The translations under genes and the position numbers were made by a program. A stretch of DNA of 64,000 bases from UBA11612 sp963662375 (lineage in GTDB: Bacteria > Pseudomonadota > Alphaproteobacteria > Rhodospirillales > Rhodospirillaceae): NCBI GenBank assembly GCA_963662375.2, contig CAXXRP010000010.1:372001-436000 (forward strand), in the 5' to 3' direction. How positions within the stretch are numbered: position 1 is the first letter of the stretch; every line of letters begins with the position of its first letter. The notes under the pieces were generated by a model that saw nothing but the letters and a program-made list of their open reading frames with translations, searched no databases and was not told the DNA's origin. This document shows positions 1 to 7,827 of the stretch, piece after piece.

Positions 1-2
1 TG

Positions 3-392
3 AAAGTTGGTGAACTCTATGTCAAAGCGGAGCAAATCGTTGCCGGCATCGATAAGGACAAGCCACAAGAGCGCGCGGAACCGGAAGAAATCGAACTGGC
101 CTATCTCGGTGTCACGGTGGTCGAGATCACGGATCTGATGCGCGAAGAATTTTCATTGCCGCCGACCATGCGCGGTCTGGTGGTGGTGGAGATCGACAAC
201 TTCAGCGATGCTGCCTTTAAAGGGCTACGGAAGGGGGACGTTATTGACGAGATTCAACAAATGAAAGTCCTGAACGTCGCTGATGCGCGCGTTGCGCTTC
301 AGAAGGTGAAAGACACCGAACAGAATATCGCCCTGATCCGGATTACAACCAGCGGCGCTATTCGCTACGTGCCGGTGAAGATAGCCGGCTGA
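3..392 (+). CDS. Do/DegP-family serine protease, C-terminal PDZ part (5' truncated)
   Basis: This open frame enters from the left edge and ends at the TGA at 390-392, giving about 129 residues. The visible part is a C-terminal PDZ domain of the periplasmic Do (DegP/DegQ/MucD) protease family: a LGVTV strand, then GLVVVEI, a GLRKGDVI carboxylate-binding-loop region and a final strand RYVPVKI. The serine protease domain and first PDZ domain lie outside the window. In this family the second PDZ domain mediates oligomer assembly and substrate gating in envelope protein quality control. It is followed 28 bp later by holC on the same strand. The family call rests on the PDZ domain alone, so another PDZ-ending protease is possible. 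Confidence 0.72.
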   Translation, partial: KVGELYVKAEQIVAGIDKDKPQERAEPEEIELAYLGVTVVEITDLMREEFSLPPTMRGLVVVEIDNFSDAAFKGLRKGDVIDEIQQMKVLNVADARVALQKVKDTEQNIALIRITTSGAIRYVPVKIAG

Positions 393-420
393 TCCGGCGT
401 GTGAAGTCTGCGGAGCAACT

Positions 421-867
421 GTGCGGGTCGATTTCTATCATCTCGAGCGATCGCCGGTAGAGAGGGCGCTCCCGCAGTTACTGGAGCGCGTCCTTCAGGC
501 GGACCATCGCGCGGTCGTGCTGGCGTCGTCCGCAGAGAGGGTCGAGGCCCTTGCGGGGTTGCTGTGGACATACAATCCAAATTCCTGGTTACCTCATGGC
601 ACCGACAAGGATGGTTCTCCGGCTGATCAACCGATTTGGCTGACAGACCGTGATGAAAATCCCAACGAGGCGCGCATGCTTGTGCTGACCGATGGAATGG
701 TCTCGGCAAATTTGCCGGACTACGAACGTTGTCTTGATCTATTCGACGGTACGAACCCAGAGGCGACCGCGGCCGCGCGTGAACGTTGGTCCGCGGCAAA
801 ATCCGCCGGTCACGAACTCCACTATTGGCAGCAAACCCCGTCGGGGTGGCAGGAGAAAGAGGACTAA
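421..867 (+). CDS. holC: DNA polymerase III chi subunit
   Basis: A 148-residue protein matching HolC in length and layout: an N-terminal VDFYHL strand, a helix that aligns with the chi clamp-loader fold, a WTYNPNSWLPHG segment and a conserved PIWL strand. Chi is an accessory of the clamp loader and links the replicase to single-strand DNA-binding protein. Translation starts at GTG 421, since no ATG lies in a suitable place. A nucleoside diphosphate kinase gene follows 99 bp downstream; holC-ndk linkage is common in Alphaproteobacteria. The usual alphaproteobacterial upstream neighbour is an aminopeptidase, whereas here it is a Do-type protease. Confidence 0.88.
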   Translation: MRVDFYHLERSPVERALPQLLERVLQADHRAVVLASSAERVEALAGLLWTYNPNSWLPHGTDKDGSPADQPIWLTDRDENPNEARMLVLTDGMVSANLPDYERCLDLFDGTNPEATAAARERWSAAKSAGHELHYWQQTPSGWQEKED

Positions 868-966
868 GAGCCGCCGCCGATTGCGTGTGGTGCTGGAGTT
901 GTCTATAAGGCTGCGCACTCCAGCTTTGTTCCCACAACATTTTCATAAGGACTGCCACAGGTTCCT

Positions 967-1389
967 ATGGCCACTGAACGCACACTCTCCATCATAAAAC
1001 CCGATGCCACGCGCCGTAACCTCACCGGCAAAATCAACGCCATGTTGGAAGAGAGCGGATTGCGCGTCGTCGCGCAGAAATGCCTGTCGCTCACTCGCGC
1101 ACAAGCGGAGGGGTTTTATGCGGTTCATAAAGAACGCCCGTTCTTCAACGACCTATGTGCATTCATGACCTCCGGCCCGGTCGTCGTGCAAGTGCTGGAA
1201 GGCGAGAACGCGGTGGCGAAGAATCGTGAAATTATGGGTGCCACCGACCCCGCCAAAGCGGCTGACGGTACCATCCGTAAGACGTTTGCAGGATCCATTG
1301 AAGCCAATTCGGCGCACGGGTCGGACTCTGCGGAGAACGCGGCTATGGAGATCGCGTATTTTTTCTCTGCGATCGAAATCGTCGGGTAG
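967..1389 (+). CDS. ndk: Nucleoside diphosphate kinase
   Basis: A 140-residue protein, the normal length for bacterial Ndk. It transfers the gamma phosphate between nucleoside triphosphates and diphosphates through a phosphohistidine. The catalytic histidine is H117 in the signature NSAHGSDS (residues 114-121). The N-terminal ERTLSIIKPD strand and the G-A-T-D-P motif near residue 91 are also present. The cytosolic enzyme balances (d)NTP pools. purN starts 21 bp downstream on the same strand, so ndk and purN are probably co-transcribed. Confidence 0.97.
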   Translation: MATERTLSIIKPDATRRNLTGKINAMLEESGLRVVAQKCLSLTRAQAEGFYAVHKERPFFNDLCAFMTSGPVVVQVLEGENAVAKNREIMGATDPAKAADGTIRKTFAGSIEANSAHGSDSAENAAMEIAYFFSAIEIVG

Positions 1390-1410
1390 GGGAGGCCGTC
1401 GAAAGAGGCT

Positions 1411-2052
1411 ATGGCGCCGGTGCTGTCTCGCCCCAACGTCTCATTCCTCGCCTCTCATAATGGCACGAATATGCGCGCGATTGTTACCGCGTGCCGCGCC
1501 GGAAAACTGACCGCGAATCCCTCGGTCCTCATCAGCAACAACGCCGACAGCGGCGCCATGGCGTGGGCAACGCAAAACGAAATTCCCGCCAATCACATCA
1601 GCGCCACCTCCGAAGCCTCTGAAGAGGCGGCGGATGCGGCTATCACAGCTACCCTGCGACGGTACGAGACCGACCTGGTGGTGATGGCGGGGTACATGCG
1701 CAAATTGGGGCCCGAGACATTGAGCGCGTTCGCAGACCGCATCCTCAATGTTCATCCGGCCTTGCTACCGAAGTACGGCGGAAAGGGCATGTATGGCCGC
1801 TTCGTGCATGACACCGTATTAAAATCTGGGGACCTGGAGACCGGCGTTACCATTCACCTCGTAGATGGAGTGTACGATCACGGGCCGGTTGTGGCGCAAG
1901 CGCCGGTGAAGGTAAAGCCGGGCGACACGGTGGAGACGCTGACCGCGCGCGTTCAAGCCAAGGAGCAGGAATTATTTCCCGAGACCTTGCGGCGTATTGT
2001 CAGCGGCGAGATCGATTTGGATAAAATTGCCGCGGCCGATAAGGCGGTTTAG
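1411..2052 (+). CDS. purN: Phosphoribosylglycinamide formyltransferase 1
   Basis: A 213-residue GAR transformylase that uses 10-formyltetrahydrofolate for the third step of purine synthesis. The phosphate-binding start is SFLASHNGTNMRAI. Catalytic residues are visible as N113 and H115 in NVHPALLP and D156 in VYDHGP. The glycine/serine pattern of the first loop is slightly unusual (SHNGTN instead of SGNGSN). It ends on a TAG that overlaps by 3 bp the stop codon of purM on the opposite strand. In most Alphaproteobacteria purM and purN run in the same direction, so the convergent arrangement here is a local rearrangement. Confidence 0.95.
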   Translation: MAPVLSRPNVSFLASHNGTNMRAIVTACRAGKLTANPSVLISNNADSGAMAWATQNEIPANHISATSEASEEAADAAITATLRRYETDLVVMAGYMRKLGPETLSAFADRILNVHPALLPKYGGKGMYGRFVHDTVLKSGDLETGVTIHLVDGVYDHGPVVAQAPVKVKPGDTVETLTARVQAKEQELFPETLRRIVSGEIDLDKIAAADKAV

Positions 2053-3113
2053 CGGACTTCCCAACTTTCCAACCCCAGCATTTTAACCTGCGGCCCTTCG
2101 CCATGTTCGACAACCTTACCAATCTGCACAGCGGATTCATCGTGTTCACAAAAGATGGCGTGTGCTGCATCCATCTGATCTTCGGCGACGATGGCAACCA
2201 TGCCGATTCCGCAGTTGAATGTGCGCGCCATTTCGGGGCCGGAAATTCCCGCAATTTTCGCGAGCCACGCCATCATCGGCGGTAGGATAATTGCGGCTGC
2301 GTCCACCTCGACGCTAAGGCCCTTGGGCAGGATGCGAGGGATATTTTTGACAAGGCCGCCGCCGGTGATATGGGCCAGAGCTTTGACGCGGCCAGCCCGT
2401 GCCGCGGCCAAGCAGCTTTTTACATATATACGTGTTGGGATGAGCAGTGCCTCGCCAAGAGTTATGCCCTCCGCGAACGGAGCCGCGTCACCATACCCGA
2501 CGCCGCTCATGTCCACAGCGCGGCGCACCAGAGAGTAGCCGTTGGAATGAAAACCCGACGAGGTAAGGCCGAGAATGACATCACCAACCGAGATATTTTC
2601 ACCTGTAAGTGTCTGACCACGCTCCACGGCGCCAACAGCGAAACCCGCGAGATCATAGTGGCCGGGCGCGTACATGCCCGGCATTTCCGCGGTTTCGCCG
2701 CCAATCAGTGCGCAGCCCGCCAGTTTGCATCCCTCGGCTATACCCGCAACGACCTCCTTAGCGGCGTCCACGTCCAGCTTTCCGGTGGCAAAGTAGTCGA
2801 GAAACAAAAGCGGCTCGGTCCCTTGAACCACAAGATCGTTCACCGACATGGCGACGAGGTCGATGCCAATGCCATGATGTTGCCCTGCTACCTGGGCTAT
2901 CATGAGCTTGGTGCCCACGCCATCAGTGCAGGCGACAAGGACGGGATCTTTGAATCCGGCTGCCTTGAGGTCGAAGAATGCGCCGAAACCGCCAAGAGCG
3001 GCGTCAGCCCCACGCCGCGACGTGGCTTTGGCAAGCGGCTTGATGGCCTCCACCAAAGCGTTGCCTGCGTCGATATCGACCCCGGCGTCTTTGTAGGTTA
3101 AACCGTTGGACAT
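2049..3113 (-). CDS. purM: Phosphoribosylformylglycinamidine cyclo-ligase (AIR synthetase)
   Basis: A 354-residue protein of typical PurM length. It closes the imidazole ring of AIR in an ATP-dependent step of purine synthesis. The N-terminus has the characteristic YKDAGVDIDAGN segment, then ACTDGVGTK (ATP/phosphate loop), GGETAEMPGMY and HITGGG. The gene is convergent with purN and divergent from the DUF2066 gene; about 75 bp separate its ATG from the next start and must hold both promoters. Confidence 0.97.
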   Translation of the reverse strand: MSNGLTYKDAGVDIDAGNALVEAIKPLAKATSRRGADAALGGFGAFFDLKAAGFKDPVLVACTDGVGTKLMIAQVAGQHHGIGIDLVAMSVNDLVVQGTEPLLFLDYFATGKLDVDAAKEVVAGIAEGCKLAGCALIGGETAEMPGMYAPGHYDLAGFAVGAVERGQTLTGENISVGDVILGLTSSGFHSNGYSLVRRAVDMSGVGYGDAAPFAEGITLGEALLIPTRIYVKSCLAAARAGRVKALAHITGGGLVKNIPRILPKGLSVEVDAAAIILPPMMAWLAKIAGISGPEMARTFNCGIGMVAIVAEDQMDAAHAIFCEHDESAVQIGKVVEHGEGPQVKMLGLESWEVR

Positions 3114-3187
3114 GGATTTTATTTTTCCGGCGTCTTTGCGGATAGGGCGTGCCCCGCCGATGCAAGCACGGAAACAGGTTTAAGGCG

Positions 3188-4465
3188 ATGATCGTGACGA
3201 AGGTGAACATACTGAATCGACCGCGCTTTGCAATGGCCGTGGCAGGGGCCTTAGCGGGCGTTTTGGTCCTATTGGCCGTGTGGGGAACGGCGACGGGGAC
3301 GGCTCAGGCAGCCGGTGAACGGGATATTTTCACTGTCCGAGCAGTACTCGTGGATACCACAGCCGTAAACGTGGCTCAGGCCCGCGAGCAGGGTTTCGTC
3401 GCAGGCCGGATTGCGGCGTTCTGGAAGCTCATTGAGCGCCTGGTCGCACCAGAAGACATTGAGCGCGTCCCACAGCCCTCTGCCGGCGAAGTCATTACTA
3501 TGGTCCGTGATTTTTCCATTGCGAGTGAGCGCAGCTCGGCGGTTCGCTATCTTGCGGAGCTGACCGTGCGGTTTCACCCCGGGCCCGTGCGGGCGTTGCT
3601 GCGCGCCGCGGGTGTTCTTTTCACGGAAACCGTCAGCAAACCTCTGGTGGTGATACCGCTCTACAGGGAGCAGGCAGGCGCGCGGCTCTTGCTTTGGGAG
3701 GACCCAAACCCTTGGCGCAGCGCATGGATGGAGCCAGCCGCGGATAACGGACTTGTGCCGTTCGCTCTTCCGCTGGGCGATATAGACGATTTGACGACAC
3801 TGTCCGTGGAACAGGCCGTGGCCGGAAACAATGTGGCATTGGATGCGCTGGCCGCGCGTTATCAAACAGGCGGTACGCTCGTGGCTGTCGCTGAGGTTTC
3901 CACCGATACCCAGGCGCTTTCGGCACCGAGCGAGGAGTTAGAGCCAGGGACCGCCATTAACGTCCTGCTGACTTTGACCGCGCGTCACCGCGATCTGCTG
4001 ACTGATCAGTTGGTCTTGTCTTACGCGGGTGCACCGGGTGAGGACCTCGAGGATGTGCTGGTTGCAGCGGCTGATACGGCGGCGGCGGCGGTCCAAAATA
4101 CGTGGAAGGTGGCCAACCGGGTCGCCTTCGACTCTATGACTCAAATCACGGTACTGGTACCTGTGACCGGCATTCAGCAATGGGTGAAGGTCAAAAACCA
4201 GCTGGAGGCGGTACCGCTGATTGAGCGCCTGAATCTTCAGGCCATGACCCGGGATCGAGCTCAATTTACCCTGGTCTACGCTGGCAATGTCGGTCAATTC
4301 AATTTGGCCCTGGCGCAGAAGGACTTGGAGATCACCCAACGCGGCGACGTGTGGGTCATTGAGACCCTAATGCAGGGGGATGTGGACCTTGCGGAATTTT
4401 CCAGCCCTAGCAGAGGCCTGCCCCAACCGCCGGACGGTCCAGTGTTAGGCGAAGCAGTACAGTAG
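3188..4465 (+). CDS. DUF2066 domain protein, exported
   Basis: A 425-residue protein from the ATG at 3188; a GTG at 3149 would add 13 residues before the signal sequence and is less likely. Residues 1-39 form a signal peptide or anchor: a basic start, a hydrophobic core near 15-32, then TAQA. The rest matches the DUF2066 family, of unknown function, which in many Alphaproteobacteria lies between the purine genes and hdaA, as here. The chain has an early FTVRAVLVDTTAVN strand and repeated beta-strand segments such as ITVLVPVTGIQQW. It ends 9 bp before hdaA, so the two are probably one transcript. No enzymatic motif is visible. Confidence 0.82.
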   Translation: MIVTKVNILNRPRFAMAVAGALAGVLVLLAVWGTATGTAQAAGERDIFTVRAVLVDTTAVNVAQAREQGFVAGRIAAFWKLIERLVAPEDIERVPQPSAGEVITMVRDFSIASERSSAVRYLAELTVRFHPGPVRALLRAAGVLFTETVSKPLVVIPLYREQAGARLLLWEDPNPWRSAWMEPAADNGLVPFALPLGDIDDLTTLSVEQAVAGNNVALDALAARYQTGGTLVAVAEVSTDTQALSAPSEELEPGTAINVLLTLTARHRDLLTDQLVLSYAGAPGEDLEDVLVAAADTAAAAVQNTWKVANRVAFDSMTQITVLVPVTGIQQWVKVKNQLEAVPLIERLNLQAMTRDRAQFTLVYAGNVGQFNLALAQKDLEITQRGDVWVIETLMQGDVDLAEFSSPSRGLPQPPDGPVLGEAVQ

Positions 4466-4474
4466 AACTCGCCG

Positions 4475-5149
4475 ATGAACTTAAAGCGCCAACTGGCCTT
4501 TGACCTCAGGCATCAGCCGGCGTTCGGGCGCGACGATTTCCTGGTTGTTCGGGGCAACGAAGAAGCTGTGGCTCATGTTGACCGGTGGCCTGACTGGTCC
4601 GGCCATGCCTTGGCGATCTTTGGTCCGGCCGGGTGCGGCAAATCCCACCTGGCTCACGTTTTTGCTCTGCGCGCCGACGCGGCGGTCATAGCGCCCAGCG
4701 AGGTAACTGGCGGCACCGTGGCTGGGCTCGTGGAAAGAAACAAGTCGCTGGTGATTGAGATCGGCGAGTCCATATCCGACAGCCGCGCGCTCCTGCACCT
4801 TTTCAATGCCACGAAAGAACAGGGCGGGTATTTGTTGCTCACAAGTCGCGAACCGCCCTCTCGGTGGCCGGTAACCTTGCCTGATCTCAAATCACGCTTA
4901 TCGGCGGTTCAGGCCGTGCGCATTGATGTGCCCGATGACGCGATGATTCAGGCTGTTCTTGTAAAGCTGTTCGCTGATAGACAATTGTCGGTGGGCCCCG
5001 ATGTTGTGTCTTACATGGTTCAGCGCATGGACCGCAGTTTCGCCGCGGCTCGGCGGATTGTCGAATTGGCGGACACCGAGTCCTTAGCAGGCCAGCGTCC
5101 GATCACAGTGCCGCTGATCAAAGACGTGCTGAAGGGATTGGGGGAATAG
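4475..5149 (+). CDS. hdaA: DnaA-homologous replication inactivator HdaA
   Basis: A 224-residue DnaA-like AAA+ protein without the DnaA DNA-binding domain. The N-terminal QLAFDL (residues 6-11) is the beta-clamp-binding motif through which Hda/HdaA contacts DnaN. The Walker A loop GPAGCGKS spans residues 50-57 and LLLTSREPPSRW carries the sensor region. With clamp-bound ATP it stimulates ATP hydrolysis by DnaA and limits re-initiation of replication. The Walker B stretch (LVIEIGES) is degenerate, as is often seen in alphaproteobacterial homologues. The upstream DUF2066 gene ends 9 bp before its start. Confidence 0.9.
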   Translation: MNLKRQLAFDLRHQPAFGRDDFLVVRGNEEAVAHVDRWPDWSGHALAIFGPAGCGKSHLAHVFALRADAAVIAPSEVTGGTVAGLVERNKSLVIEIGESISDSRALLHLFNATKEQGGYLLLTSREPPSRWPVTLPDLKSRLSAVQAVRIDVPDDAMIQAVLVKLFADRQLSVGPDVVSYMVQRMDRSFAAARRIVELADTESLAGQRPITVPLIKDVLKGLGE

Positions 5150-5326
5150 GCGCTGACGCCGCACACTGTGGATATTAGAAAAGAGAAAATATTAGTGGAG
5201 AGGTTTGAGCGGACTCCCGTCAATGACGATGACGACTCATATTACGTGGCAACCGCAGTTTCTGCGGGAAATTGTCGGTTTAGATTCGTACAAAGAACAA
5301 TTTAATTCCAGGGCGGGGGCCGACAC

Positions 5327-5768
5327 ATGCTAACCTCAATGAAGATATTAGCTGGACTGTTAGTCCTGAGCCTTGTGCTGAGCGGATGCGCGCAGCGCTA
5401 AATCCGGGTGCTGGTGTATGCCGCCGCCAGCCCGTTCCATCACGCTGGGTTTACGGGGGTCATCCAAGGCTTGCTTGTTGTCCGCGGAACGAAGGGTCCG
5501 TTCAAGATCGAACGGCCGGATAAGGTTAAGTGCACTGGCGCTTGTACAACCATGCAGGGAGCCTCGCCGAACACCTTTTCTCCTCCGGTACAGGGATGTG
5601 GTCGGGATCAGCTTAAGTACGGACGGAATGGAGCCGGGCATCGCAATCGGCTCCTGTGAAAATGGAGCGTCGTTCCAGGCCGAATACTACGTGATTTACA
5701 ACACGGATAACGGTTTCGGCGTGGCGACTGACAGCCAAGGGAATGTGTACAAAACAATCTCGCAATAA
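5327..5768 (+). pseudogene. Decayed small lipoprotein gene
   Basis: From ATG 5327 the frame gives a lipoprotein signal peptide with a clear lipobox (SLVLSGC) but meets TAA at 5399-5401 after CAQR, 24 residues in. The same frame remains open to about 5659 with protein-like content (GPFKIERPDKVKCTG). The end looks coding in another frame (NGASFQ, then FGVATDSQGNVYKT, ending at 5768). A nonsense codon plus at least one frameshift would explain this. The overall pattern resembles small secreted alphaproteobacterial lipoproteins with a Cys pair and a C-terminal G-x-D-x-x-G-N strand, but I cannot name the family. A real 24-residue lipopeptide followed by non-coding DNA is the alternative. Confidence 0.45.
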
Positions 5769-5817
5769 TGCAGCCCTAGAATTGTTCCCCGCAGTTCTGA
5801 TGGCGCTCCCGAAAACT

Positions 5818-5854
5818 TGCATGACTCCCTCTCAGAGAAGTGTAGCGGAATTAG
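5818..5854 (+). repeat. 37-bp dispersed repeat, copy 1
   Basis: The segment starting TGCATGACTCCCTCTCAG occurs again in inverted orientation at 51486-51522, with two mismatches over 37 positions. Beyond the 37 bp the flanks keep patchy similarity (TTAGCAA in both). It lies upstream of the amidase lipoprotein gene. It could be a remnant of an insertion sequence end or a recombination site; no transposase is attached. Confidence 0.7.
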
Positions 5855-5954
5855 CAATTGTAGCAGGGATGCTTCCTGGAGAGGAAAGCGCTTTCAGGGG
5901 GCGCAATTCCCAGATAGTCTCAGGCTGCCGGATCAATCTAACCCAGGGAATGTG

Positions 5955-7562
5955 ATGATGCTGTGCCGCTCTTCGACCTACTTTGCGTTGGCTATCTCCC
6001 TCTCGCTCGCAGCTTGTTCGGAAGAGGCGCCGCCGCTCACACCCTATGCGGTTGAAGAAGTCCCGCTTAGTCAGGTTTCTGCTGACCTGGCTGCCGCACA
6101 TACGACATCAGTTGAAATCACCAAGGCCTACATCGCGCGCATCGAGACCTACGATGATGCCCTGAACAGCGTCATCCTCATTGCGCCCGACGCTCTGGAG
6201 CAGGCCGCCGCGTCCGACAAGCGCCGGGCGGCTGGACAGGCGCTGGGTCCGCTGGACGGCGTGCCGATTCTCCTCAAGGACAACATTGACGTTGTCGGCA
6301 TGCCGACCACCGCAGGGACCTTTGCCCTTGAGGACAATATGCCCGCCCAGGACTCAGAAGTTGCGAGGCGTCTGCGCGCCGCCGGCGCGGTTATTCTGGG
6401 CAAGGCTAACACGTCGCAGTTCGCCGGTTTGCGCACGACCAACACTCTCAACGGAAGTACCGTTGGCGGCACCACGCACAACCCCTATGACCTAGCTCGG
6501 TCTGCCGGCGGCTCAAGCAATGGCTCTGGCATCGCCGCCGCGGCCAGCTTGTCCGCCTCCGCCGTGGGCACCGATACAACGGGCTCGATTGTCAGCCCGT
6601 CGTCTCTCATGGGCATTGTCGGAATGCGACCCTCCCTTGCTCTCATATCTCGGCGCGGGATCGTGCCCGTCAGCCTGACCCAGGACACCGCTGGCCCTAT
6701 GGCTCGTAATGTGACGGATTTCGCCATGCTACTGACCGTCCTGGCTGGGACCGATCCGGCCGACCCAGCCTCCGCAGAAGCGGACGCGCACAAGACCGAC
6801 TACGCGGCGAACCTGGATGCTGACGCGTTGAAGGGCGCACGGTTGGGTGTGCTGCGGGGCATGGGTGGTTACGACGAAACGACCCAGCCGGTGTTCGACG
6901 CCGCCCTTGAGGTGCTCGCCGCACAAGGCGCGGAACTGGTGGAGATTCCGCCCGAGATTTTCGAGGATCAAAGCCAGGAAGAACGCCTCATCCTGATTTA
7001 CGACTTCAAGGAAGATCTGAATGCGTACCTAGCAGCAACGCCCGCGACGACGAAAGTTCGCACCCTTGCGGACGTCATCGTGTTCAGCAAATCCGATCCC
7101 CGTGAAAGCATGCACAGCACGGATCTCTTGGAAGACGCCCAAGCGACCATGGGCGGTCGCGAAAACCTCGAATACATCAAGACGTTGGAATACATGCGGC
7201 GCGCGGCCGGGCCTGAGGGCTATGACCGGGTCATGTCGGAGTACAACGTGAGCGCCGTGGTCGTACTGACGCGTGGCCCCGCGGCACCGCTCGTTCCAAA
7301 CGGCACAGCGCGGCGGCACCCTATTTCCAAAGATACCAAGGGCGCCGTGCCTCCGAGCGCCAGTCAAATGGCATCGATAATCGGATACCCGGACCTCAAT
7401 GTCCCCATTGGACTTGTGGACGGATTGCCCGTGGGCATGTCGTTCATCGGTCCAAAGTGGTCGGAGGAGATGCTGTTATCCCTCGCATATGCTTATGAGC
7501 AAGCCTCTCATGCACGAGTGCCTCCGACTGCGTACAAGCAGGCCGCTGCTACAGGCGGTTGA
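5955..7562 (+). CDS. Amidase-signature family enzyme, predicted lipoprotein
   Basis: A 535-residue enzyme of the amidase signature family, which hydrolyses carboxamides with a Ser-Ser-Lys triad. Visible residues: K108 in ILLKDNID, the cis-Ser in GGSSNGSG (185-192) and the nucleophile S211 in GTDTTGS. The ATG at 5955 is preceded by AGGGA at a suitable distance and gives a lipoprotein signal with lipobox LAAC (C21), so the enzyme should sit in the envelope rather than the cytosol as GatA does. This is not a gatCAB context: neighbours are a decayed lipoprotein gene and a TPR/oxygenase gene. Substrate unknown. It lies in an accessory block flanked by dispersed repeats. Confidence 0.88.
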   Translation: MMLCRSSTYFALAISLSLAACSEEAPPLTPYAVEEVPLSQVSADLAAAHTTSVEITKAYIARIETYDDALNSVILIAPDALEQAAASDKRRAAGQALGPLDGVPILLKDNIDVVGMPTTAGTFALEDNMPAQDSEVARRLRAAGAVILGKANTSQFAGLRTTNTLNGSTVGGTTHNPYDLARSAGGSSNGSGIAAAASLSASAVGTDTTGSIVSPSSLMGIVGMRPSLALISRRGIVPVSLTQDTAGPMARNVTDFAMLLTVLAGTDPADPASAEADAHKTDYAANLDADALKGARLGVLRGMGGYDETTQPVFDAALEVLAAQGAELVEIPPEIFEDQSQEERLILIYDFKEDLNAYLAATPATTKVRTLADVIVFSKSDPRESMHSTDLLEDAQATMGGRENLEYIKTLEYMRRAAGPEGYDRVMSEYNVSAVVVLTRGPAAPLVPNGTARRHPISKDTKGAVPPSASQMASIIGYPDLNVPIGLVDGLPVGMSFIGPKWSEEMLLSLAYAYEQASHARVPPTAYKQAAATGG

Positions 7563-7827
7563 GGATTTGTGGTGCTCGTCCTCTCGCGCCTGCCGCAAGC
7601 AGCCCTGATAGTCTCGAACGGATAGCGCCAGTCATGACTCCCTCATCAATGGCCCCTGCATTCGCGTATGGTTGAGCCAAGTCCGCACCCGGCTGTAGGC
7701 GCACCAGTAGTCAGCCGCCGGTTCCTCAAGGGCTCCACACGGCCCCGACGATTGATTATCGGCCATTCCTGAGGATCGTCACTAAGATTACGGAATCAAA
7801 TTAGACGGCGGCGACAGGGACCCACCT

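Noticed and set aside
365..958. 197-codon open frame on the minus strand over holC
   Set aside because: It is antisense to holC, has no family pattern and is rich in Arg/Pro as expected of a shadow frame in GC-rich DNA.
2370..3101. 243-codon plus-strand frame over purM
   Set aside because: Antisense to a clearly recognised purM; no independent signal.
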